Shown one piece after another: positions 38,177 to 48,138 of a stretch of 64,000 nucleotides of DNA (the first letter of the stretch is position 1; every line of letters begins with the position of its first letter). Source of the DNA: Anaeromyxobacter dehalogenans 2CP-1 (GTDB taxonomy: Bacteria > Myxococcota > Myxococcia > Myxococcales > Anaeromyxobacteraceae); NCBI RefSeq assembly GCF_000022145.1, contig NC_011891.1:2678001-2742000 (forward strand), written 5' to 3'. The notes below the pieces were generated by a model, which was given only the letters and a program-made list of their open reading frames with translations, made no database searches and had not been told where the DNA came from. The translations under genes were made by a program, and so were the position numbers.

Positions 38177-39028
38177 CTACAGCGGACCGGGAGCGCGCGC
38201 CGCTCCCCGGATCGCGGCCGCGACGTCGGCTGCCTGCCGGGCGGCCGCGACGTCGTGGACGCGCACCAGCTCCACGCCGGCCAGCACGCACGCGGTCACC
38301 GCCGCGAGCGTGCCGGGCAGGCGCTCCGCCGCGGGCGCGCCGGTGACCTTCCCGATGAAGCTCTTGCGCGACGGGCCCACCAGCAGCGGGCACCCGAGGC
38401 GCCGCAGCTCCCCGACCCGCGCCAGCAGCTCCAGGCTCTGCCGGGCGTCCTTCGCGAAGCCGATGCCGGGGTCGAGCACCACGCGATCGCGCGGGATGCC
38501 GGCCGCCCCGGCCCGGGCCAGCGCCTCGTCCAGCTCGGCGGCGACCTCCTCGACCACGTCCGCATACACCGCGCGCGTGGCCATGTCGGCGAACGTGCCG
38601 CGCATGTGCTGGAGCACGATCGGCACGCCGGCCCCGGCGACCACGCCGCCCATGTCCGGGTCGGCGAGGCCGGTCACGTCGTTCACCAGGTCCGCCCCGG
38701 CCGCGAGCGCCTCCCGCGCCACCCGCGCCTTCCACGTGTCCACCGAGATCGGGAGCGTGAACCCGCGCGCGCGCAGCGCGGCGACGACCGGCACCACCCG
38801 CCGGAGCTCCTCGTCGGCCGTCACCGGCGGCGCGCCGGGCCGGGTGGACTCGCCGCCCAGGTCCACCAGATCGGCGCCCTCGTCCGCGAGCCGCAGCGCG
38901 TGCGCCACCGCCGCGTCGCGCTCGAGGAACCGGCCGCCGTCCGAGAACGAGTCCGGGGTCGCGTTCACGACCCCCATGACGAAGGGGCCAGGCCCGTCGA
39001 AGAGCCTGGCCCCGATCCGCATCCGCAT
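38177..39028 (-). CDS. folP: dihydropteroate synthase
   Basis: Joins p-aminobenzoate to hydroxymethyl-dihydropterin in folate synthesis; target of sulfonamides. The 283-residue barrel shows VNATPDSFSDGG (usually NVTPDSFSDGG), DLGGESTRPGA, PISVDTWKARVA, NDVTGL, LDPGIGFAKDARQSLELL, GPSRKSFIG and the late RVHDVAAA. GGAG lies upstream of ATG 39028; an ATG two codons later is an alternative. It lies between ftsH and cdaA. Confidence 0.97.
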   Translation of the reverse strand: MRMRIGARLFDGPGPFVMGVVNATPDSFSDGGRFLERDAAVAHALRLADEGADLVDLGGESTRPGAPPVTADEELRRVVPVVAALRARGFTLPISVDTWKARVAREALAAGADLVNDVTGLADPDMGGVVAGAGVPIVLQHMRGTFADMATRAVYADVVEEVAAELDEALARAGAAGIPRDRVVLDPGIGFAKDARQSLELLARVGELRRLGCPLLVGPSRKSFIGKVTGAPAAERLPGTLAAVTACVLAGVELVRVHDVAAARQAADVAAAIRGAARAPGPL

Positions 39029-39076
39029 CGCGACGTGATCTCCGGCCGGTGCCCGCGGAACGGGCGCCGCGGCCGA

Positions 39077-40984
<1,908 letters not shown>

Positions 40985-41104
40985 GGCTCGATTTCCCCTT
41001 CGGTGGAGCGTCGATCGACCGGAACCGACGGCGAGGTCCGACTCTTCCGCACCGCGCCCCGCGCCGCCAGGCGCCCGGCCAGGCGACGCCCGGGCCAGGT
41101 GCCC

Positions 41105-41133
41105 GTTATAACAGGCCCTCACCCCCTTTGCAG
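41105..41133 (-). promoter_or_regulatory. candidate ftsH promoter within tilS
   Basis: TATAAC (41110-41105) with the weak -35 hexamer CTGCAA (41133-41128) 17 bases upstream. It overlaps the tilS stop codon and would give ftsH a leader of about 115 bases. Confidence 0.4.
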
Positions 41134-42458
41134 TACGAGCCGTCCGGGCCGGGCGCGGTCGAAATCCGCACGCGCAACCCGGCGCCCGAAGGGCCCAGCC
41201 CTTCCGCGACGGCGCCCAGCTCCGGAACCGCCAGCACCGCGCCCCCGGGTGCGGCGAGGAGCACCAGCCGATCCCGCGCCTCGCGCGGCACCTTCCGGTC
41301 GATGAGCCAGCGCTTCAGCTTCGTCCCGCCCGGCCCGCCCTCCGGCCGGAAGCGGTCCCCCGGGCGGCGGGTCCGGAGGGTGAGCGGCCAGGGCACCTCG
41401 GCCGGCCGCGCGGCGCCGACCTCCACCCAGGCGTCCAGTGCCGGGAGCGCATACCTCCCCGGCCCCGGCACCTCCACCGGCGCCACCACCGGGACGGGCG
41501 CCGCGGGGCCGGCGAGCTCGAGGCGCCCGTAGCGGCACCGGGCGCGCCGCCCGCCCGGGAGCGCGACCTCGCCCGGCCGCCCGCGGCGCAGGAGCGCCAG
41601 CACCGCCGCCACGTGCTGCGCCTCGAGCGCCCGGCCGCTGCCGGTCGCGGCGCGCCAGAGCCGCCGCACCACCCGCCGCCGCACCGCGAGCGGCTCGCCC
41701 CGGAGCGCGGCCACGTCCACCGCGGTGCCGCCCCCCGCGACCGCGCGCGCCCGGCGATCGAGCGCGCGCTCGTCCTCGCGCGCCAGGTCGGCCGCGCGCG
41801 CCAGCGCCCGGTCCGCCGCCGGCGCCGCCGCCCGCAGCAGCGGCCAGAGCTCGAGCCGGAGCCGGTTCCGCGCGTAGCCCGGGACGGCGTTGGTGGGGTC
41901 GTCGGCCCAGCCCAGCCCCATCGCGCGCAGGTAGGCGTTCCCCTCCTCGCGCGTGCGATCGATGAGGGGCCGGATCACCGGGCCGCGCCGCGGCGGGATC
42001 GCGGCGAGCCCGCGCGCGCCGGCGCCGCGGAGCAGGCGCAGCAGCACGGTCTCGGCCTGGTCGCCCAGCGTGTGCCCGGTGGCGATCCGCGACGCGCCGG
42101 CGCGCGCCGCCGCCTCGCGCAGCGCCGCGTAGCGCACCCGGCGGGCCTCGGCCTGCACGTTGCCGGCCCCCACCGCGAGGCGCCGCTCCTCGAGCGGCAC
42201 GCCGAGCCGCGCGCACGCGGCGCGGGCCGACGCCGCCTCGGGCTCGCTGCCCGCGCGCAGCCCGTGGTCCAGGTACAGGGCCCGCACCTCCGCGAGCGCG
42301 CCGGCGTCGCGCAGCGCCGCGAGGGCGGCGAGCAGGGCCGTCGAGTCGGCGCCGCCCGAGAGCGCCACGAGCACGCGGTCCGCGGGGCCGAACAGCCGCC
42401 GGCGGCGGGCGGTCTCGAGCACGGCGGCGGGGTACGGGTGGAGGTCAGGGCGTCGCAT
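41106..42458 (-). CDS. tilS: tRNA(Ile)-lysidine synthetase
   Basis: Converts C34 of tRNA-Ile(CAU) to lysidine. The 450 residues have the PP-loop [12 protein letters not shown] near 34, the family motifs [30 protein letters not shown] and the substrate region [14 protein letters not shown], then two C-terminal domains with [22 protein letters not shown]. Standard length. It precedes ftsH, a very widespread order. Confidence 0.95.
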   Translation of the reverse strand: MRRPDLHPYPAAVLETARRRRLFGPADRVLVALSGGADSTALLAALAALRDAGALAEVRALYLDHGLRAGSEPEAASARAACARLGVPLEERRLAVGAGNVQAEARRVRYAALREAAARAGASRIATGHTLGDQAETVLLRLLRGAGARGLAAIPPRRGPVIRPLIDRTREEGNAYLRAMGLGWADDPTNAVPGYARNRLRLELWPLLRAAAPAADRALARAADLAREDERALDRRARAVAGGGTAVDVAALRGEPLAVRRRVVRRLWRAATGSGRALEAQHVAAVLALLRRGRPGEVALPGGRRARCRYGRLELAGPAAPVPVVAPVEVPGPGRYALPALDAWVEVGAARPAEVPWPLTLRTRRPGDRFRPEGGPGGTKLKRWLIDRKVPREARDRLVLLAAPGGAVLAVPELGAVAEGLGPSGAGLRVRISTAPGPDGSYCKGGEGLL

Positions 42459-42515
42459 GCAGGAGGGGCTCCTCGGCCCCGGCGCGGAGGTGCGCGGGTC
42501 GGGCGTGCACCGGAC

Positions 42516-42752
42516 CTCGACCCGCGCCGGGAATGCGAGCGCCGGCCGGCGGGTTCGAGTGGCTGGAGCGCGCAGCCTGCCGCCTTCCCCGTCGCGGCTG
42601 CAAGTTGCGGGATCCGTTGTGGAATGCGATGTTGGGTCGCCGGTGTTGACGACCGTGCAGGATGGAACAAGTTTGTGGCGCTGGGCCTAGGGGTCCCCCC
42701 CCTCCCCCTCTGGGCCCACGGAGAGCCGGCAGTGATGCCGGCTCTCTTCTTT
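42516..42752 (+). ncRNA. possible structured small RNA in the 505-base gap
   Basis: The gap 42459-42963 holds no convincing gene. It has two strong structures: a long hairpin at 42516-42559 (CTCGACCCGC and GCGGGTTCGAG with a one-base bulge, inner stem GCCGG/CCGGC), and a perfect intrinsic terminator at 42721-42752. Between them is a near-homopolymer C tract (42695-42715). TTGACG at 42647 could be a -35 box, though no good -10 follows. No tRNA, tmRNA, SRP or 6S pattern fits. The transcript, its start and its function are inference. Confidence 0.25.
42721..42752 (+). terminator. intrinsic terminator without an obvious upstream gene
   Basis: Perfect 10-bp stem GAGAGCCGGC / GCCGGCTCTC with loop AGTGAT, followed by TTCTTT on the plus strand. 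The nearest upstream genes (tilS, ftsH) are on the other strand, so it must end an unannotated plus-strand transcript or be fortuitous. Confidence 0.75.
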
Positions 42753-42902
42753 GGTGCTGCCCGAACCGCCCCATCACCACGCCTCCGCCCCCAGCATTCG
42801 CGCGGGGATCGCTCGCTCGCGCCCGCCGCGCCGCAACCCGGGCGAGCGAGACCTCGTCGCGCCAGCCTCACGGTGGGTGCGCCCCGTCGGGTGGATGAAA
42901 GC

Positions 42903-42932
42903 TTGACCGATGGAGCGATCCCAGCGTACAAC
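42903..42932 (+). promoter_or_regulatory. promoter of the TIGR04563-like gene
   Basis: TTGACC (42903-42908) and TACAAC (42927-42932), 18 bases apart, about 31 bases before the ATG at 42964. Confidence 0.55.
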
Positions 42933-42963
42933 GCCGTCGTTTGCCCCACAGCATGGAGCAGTG

Positions 42964-43179
42964 ATGGCCGGCACCGACAAGCGCAAGCAGTCCCTGTACT
43001 TCCCCGAGGACATGCTGAACGAGATCCAGGCGGAAGCGAACCGGCAGGACCGGTCGCTCTCGTGGATCGTCCAGCAGGCCTGGCGCATCGCCCGCGGCGA
43101 GATCATGCGCTTCCCGTCCGTCAACGACGTGCTGTCCGGCGTCGCGCGGGAGGACGAGCGCGAGGAGAAGGGCATCTAG
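42964..43179 (+). CDS. TIGR04563-like small protein, ribbon-helix-helix type
   Basis: A 71-residue protein whose core KRKQSLYFPEDMLNEIQAEA, followed by RQDRSLSWIVQQAW, reads like a ribbon-helix-helix DNA-binding unit: one short strand and two helices. It resembles the small TIGR04563 family I know from myxobacteria; that assignment is from memory and not checked. The C-terminus is acidic (REDEREEKG). It has its own promoter, ribosome site and terminator, so it forms a monocistronic unit. Upstream in-frame ATGs lack a ribosome site. Probably a small transcription factor. Confidence 0.75.
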   Translation: MAGTDKRKQSLYFPEDMLNEIQAEANRQDRSLSWIVQQAWRIARGEIMRFPSVNDVLSGVAREDEREEKGI

Positions 43180-43215
43180 GCAGCGGCCCTCGCCGCCGAC
43201 GCTTCGAGAGCTTTC

Positions 43216-43256
43216 GCGAGCCCGCACCGGTCCATCCGGTGCGGGCTCGCCTTTTT
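43216..43256 (+). terminator. intrinsic terminator of the small RHH-like gene
   Basis: Perfect 15-bp stem from GCGAGCCCGCACCGG to its complement at 43236-43250, loop TCCAT, then CTTTTTC. It lies 36 bases after the stop codon and is the strongest terminator in the window. Confidence 0.95.
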
Positions 43257-43324
43257 CGCGTCGCCCTTTTGACCGCAGGCATGGGCGGGCAGTACCCTCG
43301 TCGAGCCCCGCCCCCGACCTGCCG

Positions 43325-44605
43325 ATGCGAAAGCCCCCCCTGCCCGACCCTGCCGCGGCGCCGTCCGAGGACGGCTTCGTGGAGCTCGACGACGACTCCT
43401 ACGCGCCCCCCGCCGATCTCGACGGCGACGGCCCCCCGCGCCCCCGCGTCCCCGCGCCCGGCGCGTCGCGGCCGCCCGGCCGCTCGCGGGTGACGCTGAT
43501 CGCCGGCGCCGGCGTGGTCCTGCTGATCGGCGCCGCGCTGCTCGCCTACCGCGCGCACCACCGCCACCAGGCGCTCCAGGCCGGGATGCAGCGGGCCGAG
43601 GAGCTGATCCGCCTCGACACCGCGGCCGGCTACCGCGAGGCCGCGGACCTGCTGGAGCCGCTCGCGGCGCTCGACCCGCTGGAGGCCGCCAGCCTGCGTG
43701 CCTACGCGCTCGCGGCGCTGCACGTGGACTACCGCGACGACGGCGCCGGCGCGCAGGCCGAGGCGCTGCTCGTCGAGCCCGGCCGCGCCGCCGAGGTGCC
43801 GCGCTGGGCCAGCCTGGCGAGTGGCATGCTGGCGCTGTCGCGGCGCAGCCTCGGCGACGCCACCGCCGCGTCGGCCGCGGCGCAGGGCTCGCCGTTCGCC
43901 GACGCGCTGCAGGCGCGCATCGCGCTCGCGGCCGGATCGCTCGCCGCCGCCGCCGACGCGGCCCAGGCCGCCGCCGCCGATCGCGCGCTGCCGGCCGGCC
44001 TCGCCCTGCACGGCGATACCGCGCGCCGGGCGCGCGGCGACGCGGCCACGGCCCGCGCCGCGTATGCGGCCGCCCTGACCGCCTCCCCCACGCACCCGCG
44101 CGCCGCCTACGGGCTCGCCAAGCTGGCCCTGGCCGGCGACGCGCCCGCGGCCGACGCGGTGAAGGCGCTCGAGCGCCTGACGGCGGACGCCGCCGGCACG
44201 CCGGCGCCCGAGCGCGCCCGCGCGGCGCTCCACCTCGCGGCGCTGCGGATCCGCGCCGGCGATCGCGCCGCGGCCGCCGCGGCGCTCGACGGCGCCGGCC
44301 TCGCCCCCGGGGCCCGCGACTGGGCCGGCCGGGCCGCCGAGGTGGAGGCGCGCGCCCGCGGCCCGTACCGCGCGGTGGCGGGCGCGCCGCCCTCGGTGTC
44401 GAGCGCCTGCGACGACGATCCCGCCGTGGTCGCCGCCGTGCTCCCGCCCGAGCCGCGACCGGAGCCGCCGCCGAGGCCCGCGCCGGTCCGCAAGGCGACG
44501 GCCGCGAAGGCCGCCGCCAAGGCGGGCACCCGCAAGACGGCGACGCCGGCGAAGAAGCCCGCCTCCCGCACGGCGGCCAAGCGCACCTCGCGCACTGCCC
44601 GCTGA
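43325..44605 (+). CDS. membrane-anchored TPR protein with histone-H1-like basic tail
   Basis: A 426-residue protein with an acidic, Pro-rich N-terminus (1-55), a single membrane helix at about 56-75, a long Ala-rich helical region with TPR-like repeats (85-350), then a Pro/Glu linker and a strongly basic Lys/Ala/Thr tail (about 388-426; KATAAKAAAKAGTRKTATP and KKPASRTAAKRTSRTAR). The tail resembles bacterial and eukaryotic H1-like DNA-binding tails. With the N-terminus cytoplasmic and positive residues after the helix, topology is uncertain. I do not recognise an orthologous family. It lies 180 bases upstream of amtB. Confidence 0.75.
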   Translation: MRKPPLPDPAAAPSEDGFVELDDDSYAPPADLDGDGPPRPRVPAPGASRPPGRSRVTLIAGAGVVLLIGAALLAYRAHHRHQALQAGMQRAEELIRLDTAAGYREAADLLEPLAALDPLEAASLRAYALAALHVDYRDDGAGAQAEALLVEPGRAAEVPRWASLASGMLALSRRSLGDATAASAAAQGSPFADALQARIALAAGSLAAAADAAQAAAADRALPAGLALHGDTARRARGDAATARAAYAAALTASPTHPRAAYGLAKLALAGDAPAADAVKALERLTADAAGTPAPERARAALHLAALRIRAGDRAAAAAALDGAGLAPGARDWAGRAAEVEARARGPYRAVAGAPPSVSSACDDDPAVVAAVLPPEPRPEPPPRPAPVRKATAAKAAAKAGTRKTATPAKKPASRTAAKRTSRTAR

Positions 44606-44724
44606 CCGGGCAGCCGGGTGCCGCGACCGGCGCGGCTGCCCGCGGGCAGGGCAGCGGGATGCCGCCGAGTCGGGCAACGCACCGCGAGCGGGCTCCGGAA
44701 CGCCCGCGATCCGCGCACCTCCGG

Positions 44725-44741
44725 CGGGCACGGGCGCTGCA
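44725..44741 (+). promoter_or_regulatory. sigma-54 promoter of amtB
   Basis: CGGGCACGGGCGCTGCA: GG at 44727-44728 and GC at 44739-44740, ten bases apart, with the consensus CACG and CTGCA. Predicted start is near 44752, 34 bases before the GTG. Ammonium transporters are classic NtrC/sigma-54 targets. No clear NtrC dyad was found between 44606 and 44724; that stretch holds an 8-bp stem (44608-44615/44634-44641) just after the preceding stop codon. Confidence 0.65.
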
Positions 44742-44785
44742 GTGGCCCGGGGAGCGCGCCCCGCGCACCCTGCCCTGGAGGCTCC

Positions 44786-46156
44786 GTGAAGAAGCTCCTC
44801 GCACCGCTGCTGCTGGCCCTGCCCGCGCTCGCGTCCGCCGCCGACGGCATCGACACCGGCGACACCGCGCTCGTGCTCGTGAGCGCCGGGCTGGTCATGC
44901 TCATGACCCCGGGCCTCGCGTTCTTCTACGGCGGCCTGGTCCGCGCCAAGAACGTCGTCCACACCATGAACCTGTCGATCGTGTGCATGGCGATCGTGGG
45001 CGTGCTGTGGGCGACGATCGGCTACTCGCTCGCGTTCGCCCCCGGGCCGGGCGCGCTCGACCGCGTGGTGGGCGGCCTGCGCTGGGCCGGGCTCGCCGGC
45101 GTGGGCGACGCGCCCGAGCCGTCCCTCGCGGCCACGGTGCCGCACTCCGCGTTCATGCTCTTCCAGGCGATGTTCGCCGTGATCACGCCGGCGCTCATCT
45201 CGGGCGCGGTGGTCGAGCGCATGCGCATCAAGGCCTACGTGCTGTTCGTCGCGCTGTGGAGCCTGGTGGTGTACACGCCGGTGGCGCACTGGGTGTGGGC
45301 GCCGGGCGGCTGGCTCCGCAACCTCGGCGTCCTCGACTTCGCCGGCGGCACGGTGGTGCACGTGAACGCCGCCGCGGCGGCGCTGGTGGGCGCGGTGGTG
45401 CTGGGCAAGCGCCGCGGCCTGCGCGCCCCCACGGTGCTCCCGCACAGCGTCCCGTTCGCCATCCTCGGCGCGGGCCTGCTCTGGTTCGGCTGGCTCGGCT
45501 TCAACGGCGGCAGCGCGCTGGCCGCGAACGGCCTCGCCAGCACCGCCTTCGCGAACACCTTCTTCGCGCCCGCGGCGGCGGCCGCCGCCTGGGGGCTCGC
45601 CGAGCTGCTGATGCACGGGAAGGTCTCGGGCGTCGGGCTCGCCTCCGGCGCGGTGGCCGGCATGGTGGCCATCACGCCGGCCGCCGGCTTCATCCGGCCC
45701 GGCGCGAGCCTGGTGCTCGGTGCGGTCGCGGCGCTCGCCTCCTTCGGCGCCATCCGGCTGCGCCCGCGGCTCGGGCTGGACGACGCGCTGGACGTCTTCG
45801 CGGTCCACGGCGTGGCGGCCACGCTCGGCGCGGTGCTCACCGGCGCGCTCGCCACCACCTCGGTGAACGCCGCCGGCGCGGACGCGAGCCTGGCGCTGGT
45901 GGGCAAGCAGGCCCTGGGCGTGGCCGTGACGCTGGTGTTCTCCGGCGGGCTGTCCTACGGGCTGTACCGGCTGGTGGCGCTCGTCACGCCGTTGCGCGCC
46001 GACGAGCAGGACGAGTGGACCGGCCTCGACCAGGCCGAGGCCGGCGAGCGGGCGTACCTCTCCACCGACCTCGAGACGGCCGGCGCCGCGCCCAGCGCCG
46101 CGACGCACGCGCCGGTGCCGGTGGCCCGCCCGAGCCCCGGCTCCAGCGCCGCCTGA
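44786..46156 (+). CDS. amtB: ammonium transporter
   Basis: Ammonium channel of the Amt family in the inner membrane. The 456 residues start with a signal-like segment (to about 22) and then 11 membrane helices. The twin pore histidines lie in GGTVVHVNA and FAVHGVAATLG. AMMONIUM-family phrases FFYGGLVRAKNV and the Phe-gate regions are present. A Pro/Ala cytoplasmic tail of about 45 residues ends the protein. The GTG has CTGGAGG five bases upstream. No glnK follows, unlike the common glnK-amtB pair; instead an outer membrane protein with a similar sigma-54 promoter does. Confidence 0.96.
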   Translation: MKKLLAPLLLALPALASAADGIDTGDTALVLVSAGLVMLMTPGLAFFYGGLVRAKNVVHTMNLSIVCMAIVGVLWATIGYSLAFAPGPGALDRVVGGLRWAGLAGVGDAPEPSLAATVPHSAFMLFQAMFAVITPALISGAVVERMRIKAYVLFVALWSLVVYTPVAHWVWAPGGWLRNLGVLDFAGGTVVHVNAAAAALVGAVVLGKRRGLRAPTVLPHSVPFAILGAGLLWFGWLGFNGGSALAANGLASTAFANTFFAPAAAAAAWGLAELLMHGKVSGVGLASGAVAGMVAITPAAGFIRPGASLVLGAVAALASFGAIRLRPRLGLDDALDVFAVHGVAATLGAVLTGALATTSVNAAGADASLALVGKQALGVAVTLVFSGGLSYGLYRLVALVTPLRADEQDEWTGLDQAEAGERAYLSTDLETAGAAPSAATHAPVPVARPSPGSSAA

Positions 46157-46182
46157 TCGCGAGCCGCCCCGCGCCGCCCCGC

Positions 46183-46219
46183 GCCCGCCCCCGGCTCCCG
46201 GGGGCGGGCGTTCACGTTT
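46183..46219 (+). terminator. GC-rich hairpin after amtB
   Basis: A perfect 12-bp stem, GCCCGCCCCCGG / CCGGGGGCGGGC, with loop CTC, 26 bases past the amtB stop codon, followed by GTTCACGTTTC. The T tract is poor. Confidence 0.6.
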
Positions 46220-46242
46220 CGTCACGACGCGCTCCGTGAACG
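46209..46242. other. inverted repeat upstream of the outer membrane protein gene
   Basis: CGTTCACG (46209-46216) and CGTGAACG (46235-46242) form a perfect 8-bp dyad with centres 26 bases apart, roughly 110-130 bases upstream of the predicted sigma-54 transcript start. The placement fits an enhancer-type activator site, but the motif is not the NtrC consensus. Confidence 0.35.
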
Positions 46243-46340
46243 TGCGCCGCTTGCTCGCGGCGCGCGCACGCCGCTGCCCCGGCGGCGCTCAATCGCGTGC
46301 GCGGGCGGCCGGAAACCCGCGTGTTCGCGCACGGACCGGG

Positions 46341-46357
46341 GCGGCACGCGCGCTGCA
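46341..46357 (+). promoter_or_regulatory. sigma-54 promoter of the outer membrane protein gene
   Basis: GCGGCACGCGCGCTGCA: GG at 46343-46344 and GC at 46355-46356, ten bases apart. Its core GGCACGNGCGCTGCA is the same as in the amtB promoter. Predicted start is about 48 bases before the ATG at 46416. Confidence 0.65.
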
Positions 46358-46415
46358 AACCCTTCCGGGCGAGCGGTCACCCGGCCGCGACGACCACCAC
46401 GGAGGGATTCACCCG

Positions 46416-47180
46416 ATGAACAGTGCTCTGAAGGCGCTCGCGGTCTCGGCGCTCCTCGCCGTCGCGCAGGGTGCGCGGGCCACGCCGTCCACCACGTTCT
46501 GGACGCCGGCGACCACGTACACCCAGCCCGCGCTCGTCCCGCACCTCACCTACGACACCTACTTCGCCGAGCAGGGCGCCCTGCAGATCGACACCGGCCT
46601 GGAGCTGGGCCTGTTCAGCCTGCCCTACCTGCAGGCCGAGGCGGGCGTGGACTTCTTCTACCCGGGCGACACGAAGAAGTACGTGCAGCTGAACGCCAAG
46701 CTGACGCTGCCGGAGGGCGCGCTGGCGAGCTGGGCCCCGGGCCTGTCCGCCGGCATCGCCAACGCCGGGTTCGAGAAGGACGTGTCCGACTACCACCTGC
46801 TGCACGCGACGCTCGGGAAGACCACGCCGCTCGGCGTCCTGGGCGTGGGCGGCTACTACGGCGCCGGCTCGAAGGCGCTCTGGACCGGCTCCGACGGCGA
46901 CGTGAACCGCGCCGGCTTCATGGCGAGCTGGGTGTCGCCGGACGTGACCGTGAACCTCCCCGGCCTGCAGAAGATCATCTTCCTCGCCGACGTGGCCACC
47001 GGAAAGAACTGGATGGGCGCGGCCGGCGGCGGCATCGGCCTGTACTTCACGCCGGCCATCGACGTCCTCACCGGCCCGGTCTTCTTCCTCGACCAGGACT
47101 ACTACAAGGGCGCGACCGGCACCGACTGGATGTGGACGGTGCAGCTCGACGTGGACGTGGAGCTGCTCGCGAAGAAGTAG
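46416..47180 (+). CDS. predicted outer membrane beta-barrel protein
   Basis: A 254-residue exported protein. Signal peptide 1-22 (MNSALKALAVSALLAVAQ, then GARA). The mature part alternates hydrophobic and polar residues in strands such as GALQIDTGLELGLFSLPYLQAE, ending in alternating WTVQLDVDVELLAKK, as in small barrels. I do not recognise a defined family. GGAGGGATTC gives a good ribosome site. Shared promoter architecture with amtB suggests it serves nitrogen uptake across the outer membrane; that is inference. Confidence 0.75.
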   Translation: MNSALKALAVSALLAVAQGARATPSTTFWTPATTYTQPALVPHLTYDTYFAEQGALQIDTGLELGLFSLPYLQAEAGVDFFYPGDTKKYVQLNAKLTLPEGALASWAPGLSAGIANAGFEKDVSDYHLLHATLGKTTPLGVLGVGGYYGAGSKALWTGSDGDVNRAGFMASWVSPDVTVNLPGLQKIIFLADVATGKNWMGAAGGGIGLYFTPAIDVLTGPVFFLDQDYYKGATGTDWMWTVQLDVDVELLAKK

Positions 47181-47261
47181 TGCGGGCGGCGCGCGTGGGT
47201 GCGCGCCGGGCGGGGCGCTCCGGGCGATCCGGGGCGCCTCGCCTCTTTCACCGCGCCGGGA

Positions 47262-47750
47262 TCAGGCGGTCAGCTGCTCGAGCACGGTGTCGAACACCAT
47301 CAGCTCGAGGCGCTCGCGCTCGGCGGCGGTGAGGCCGACGAGCTGGAACGACGCGCGCACGTTCCCCTGCAGCGGCTTCACGTCGGTGACCCGCGCGCGG
47401 CACGCGAGCGCCTCGCCGCCGGGGAGCCGCATCGACACCTTCACCTCGTCGCCCGCCGGCGGCGCCTTCGCGAGCAGGCAGGCGAACCCGCCGCTCGACA
47501 CGTCGACGGTGAGCGCGCGCGCGGCGGAGGTGAGCATGTCCAGGTCCACCTGGAGCGCGCGGGCCACGCGCAGCGCCTGCCGCGGCAGCTCGCCCGGCTT
47601 CAGGGTGAGCCGCTGCGCCGCGAGCAGCGCGCGGGCCAGCTCGTCGCGGCCGGCGCGGTAGACGTCGGCCTCGCGCCCGGCGAGCGTGCCGGCGCGCGCC
47701 TTCGCGTGGAGCACGCGGAAGTCCTTCAGCCAGTCGGAGAGGCTGCTCAT
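47262..47750 (-). CDS. PilZ-domain protein
   Basis: A 162-residue protein with a helical N-terminal part (1-60) and a PilZ domain (about 55-160). The c-di-GMP motifs are present in variant form: RQALRVAR (an R-rich start) and DVSSGGFAC ((D/N)xSxxG). The closing strands RARVTDVKPLQGNVRASFQLVGL fit. It lies 11 bases after HU and may be co-transcribed with it; the previous + gene converges on it. A cytosolic c-di-GMP effector is likely, target unknown. Confidence 0.85.
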   Translation of the reverse strand: MSSLSDWLKDFRVLHAKARAGTLAGREADVYRAGRDELARALLAAQRLTLKPGELPRQALRVARALQVDLDMLTSAARALTVDVSSGGFACLLAKAPPAGDEVKVSMRLPGGEALACRARVTDVKPLQGNVRASFQLVGLTAAERERLELMVFDTVLEQLTA

Positions 47751-47761
47751 GGGGGCCTCGC

Positions 47762-48034
47762 CTACAGCGCCTTCTTCAGCTCGGGCGCGGGCTTGAAGCC
47801 GACGGTCTTGGTGGGAGCGATCTGGATCTCGGCGCCCGTCTGCGGGTTGCGGCCCACCCGGCCGGCCCGGCGCTTCACCACGAACGTCCCGAAGCCCGGC
47901 ATGGTGAAGCGCTTGTCCTTGCGGATGCCCTTGGCCAGGTGCTCGAACACCGAGTCCACCAGGAGCGCCACCTGCCGCTTGGAGAGGTCGTCGTGGAGCG
48001 CCTGAACCTTCTCGATGAGGTCTGCCTTGGTCAT
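47762..48034 (-). CDS. HU-family DNA-binding protein
   Basis: A 90-residue nucleoid protein: MTKADLIEKVQ start, dimer helices, and the DNA arm GRNPQTGAEIQI followed by the closing helix. The phrase FTMPGFGTFVVKRRAGRVGRNP is the HU/IHF signature region. GGGGGACGC lies upstream of the ATG. It is a separate gene from the kam operon upstream of it on the same strand (104 bases) and precedes the PilZ gene. Which HU paralogue (alpha, beta or IHF-like) cannot be told. Confidence 0.95.
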   Translation of the reverse strand: MTKADLIEKVQALHDDLSKRQVALLVDSVFEHLAKGIRKDKRFTMPGFGTFVVKRRAGRVGRNPQTGAEIQIAPTKTVGFKPAPELKKAL

Positions 48035-48138
48035 GGAGCGCGCGTCCCCCGCGTGAAACCGCGCGAAGGTAGCCTCCCCTTCCGGGAGCGTCAAGCCAGC
48101 GAAGGGAAGGACACGCGCGCGGTGACGCGCAGCGCGGC

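Noticed and set aside
42549-42560. GGGTTCGAGT resembling a tRNA T loop in the gap after tilS.
   Set aside because: The flanks do not form a T stem or acceptor stem; the sequence instead pairs with 42516-42525.
42662-42898. A 78-codon plus-strand open frame in the same gap.
   Set aside because: It runs through the C tract and the terminator hairpin, has low-complexity Pro/Arg content and no ribosome site.
44608-44641. Stem-loop GGGCAGCC/GGCTGCCC after the TPR gene as terminator.
   Set aside because: 18-base loop and no T run; too weak to list as a terminator in this base composition.
43121-46225. A 1034-codon minus-strand open frame opposite the TPR and amtB genes, and similar giant frames opposite other genes.
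   Set aside because: Arg/Gly/His-rich translations without motifs are usual antisense shadows in 74% GC DNA; the opposite strand encodes clear families.
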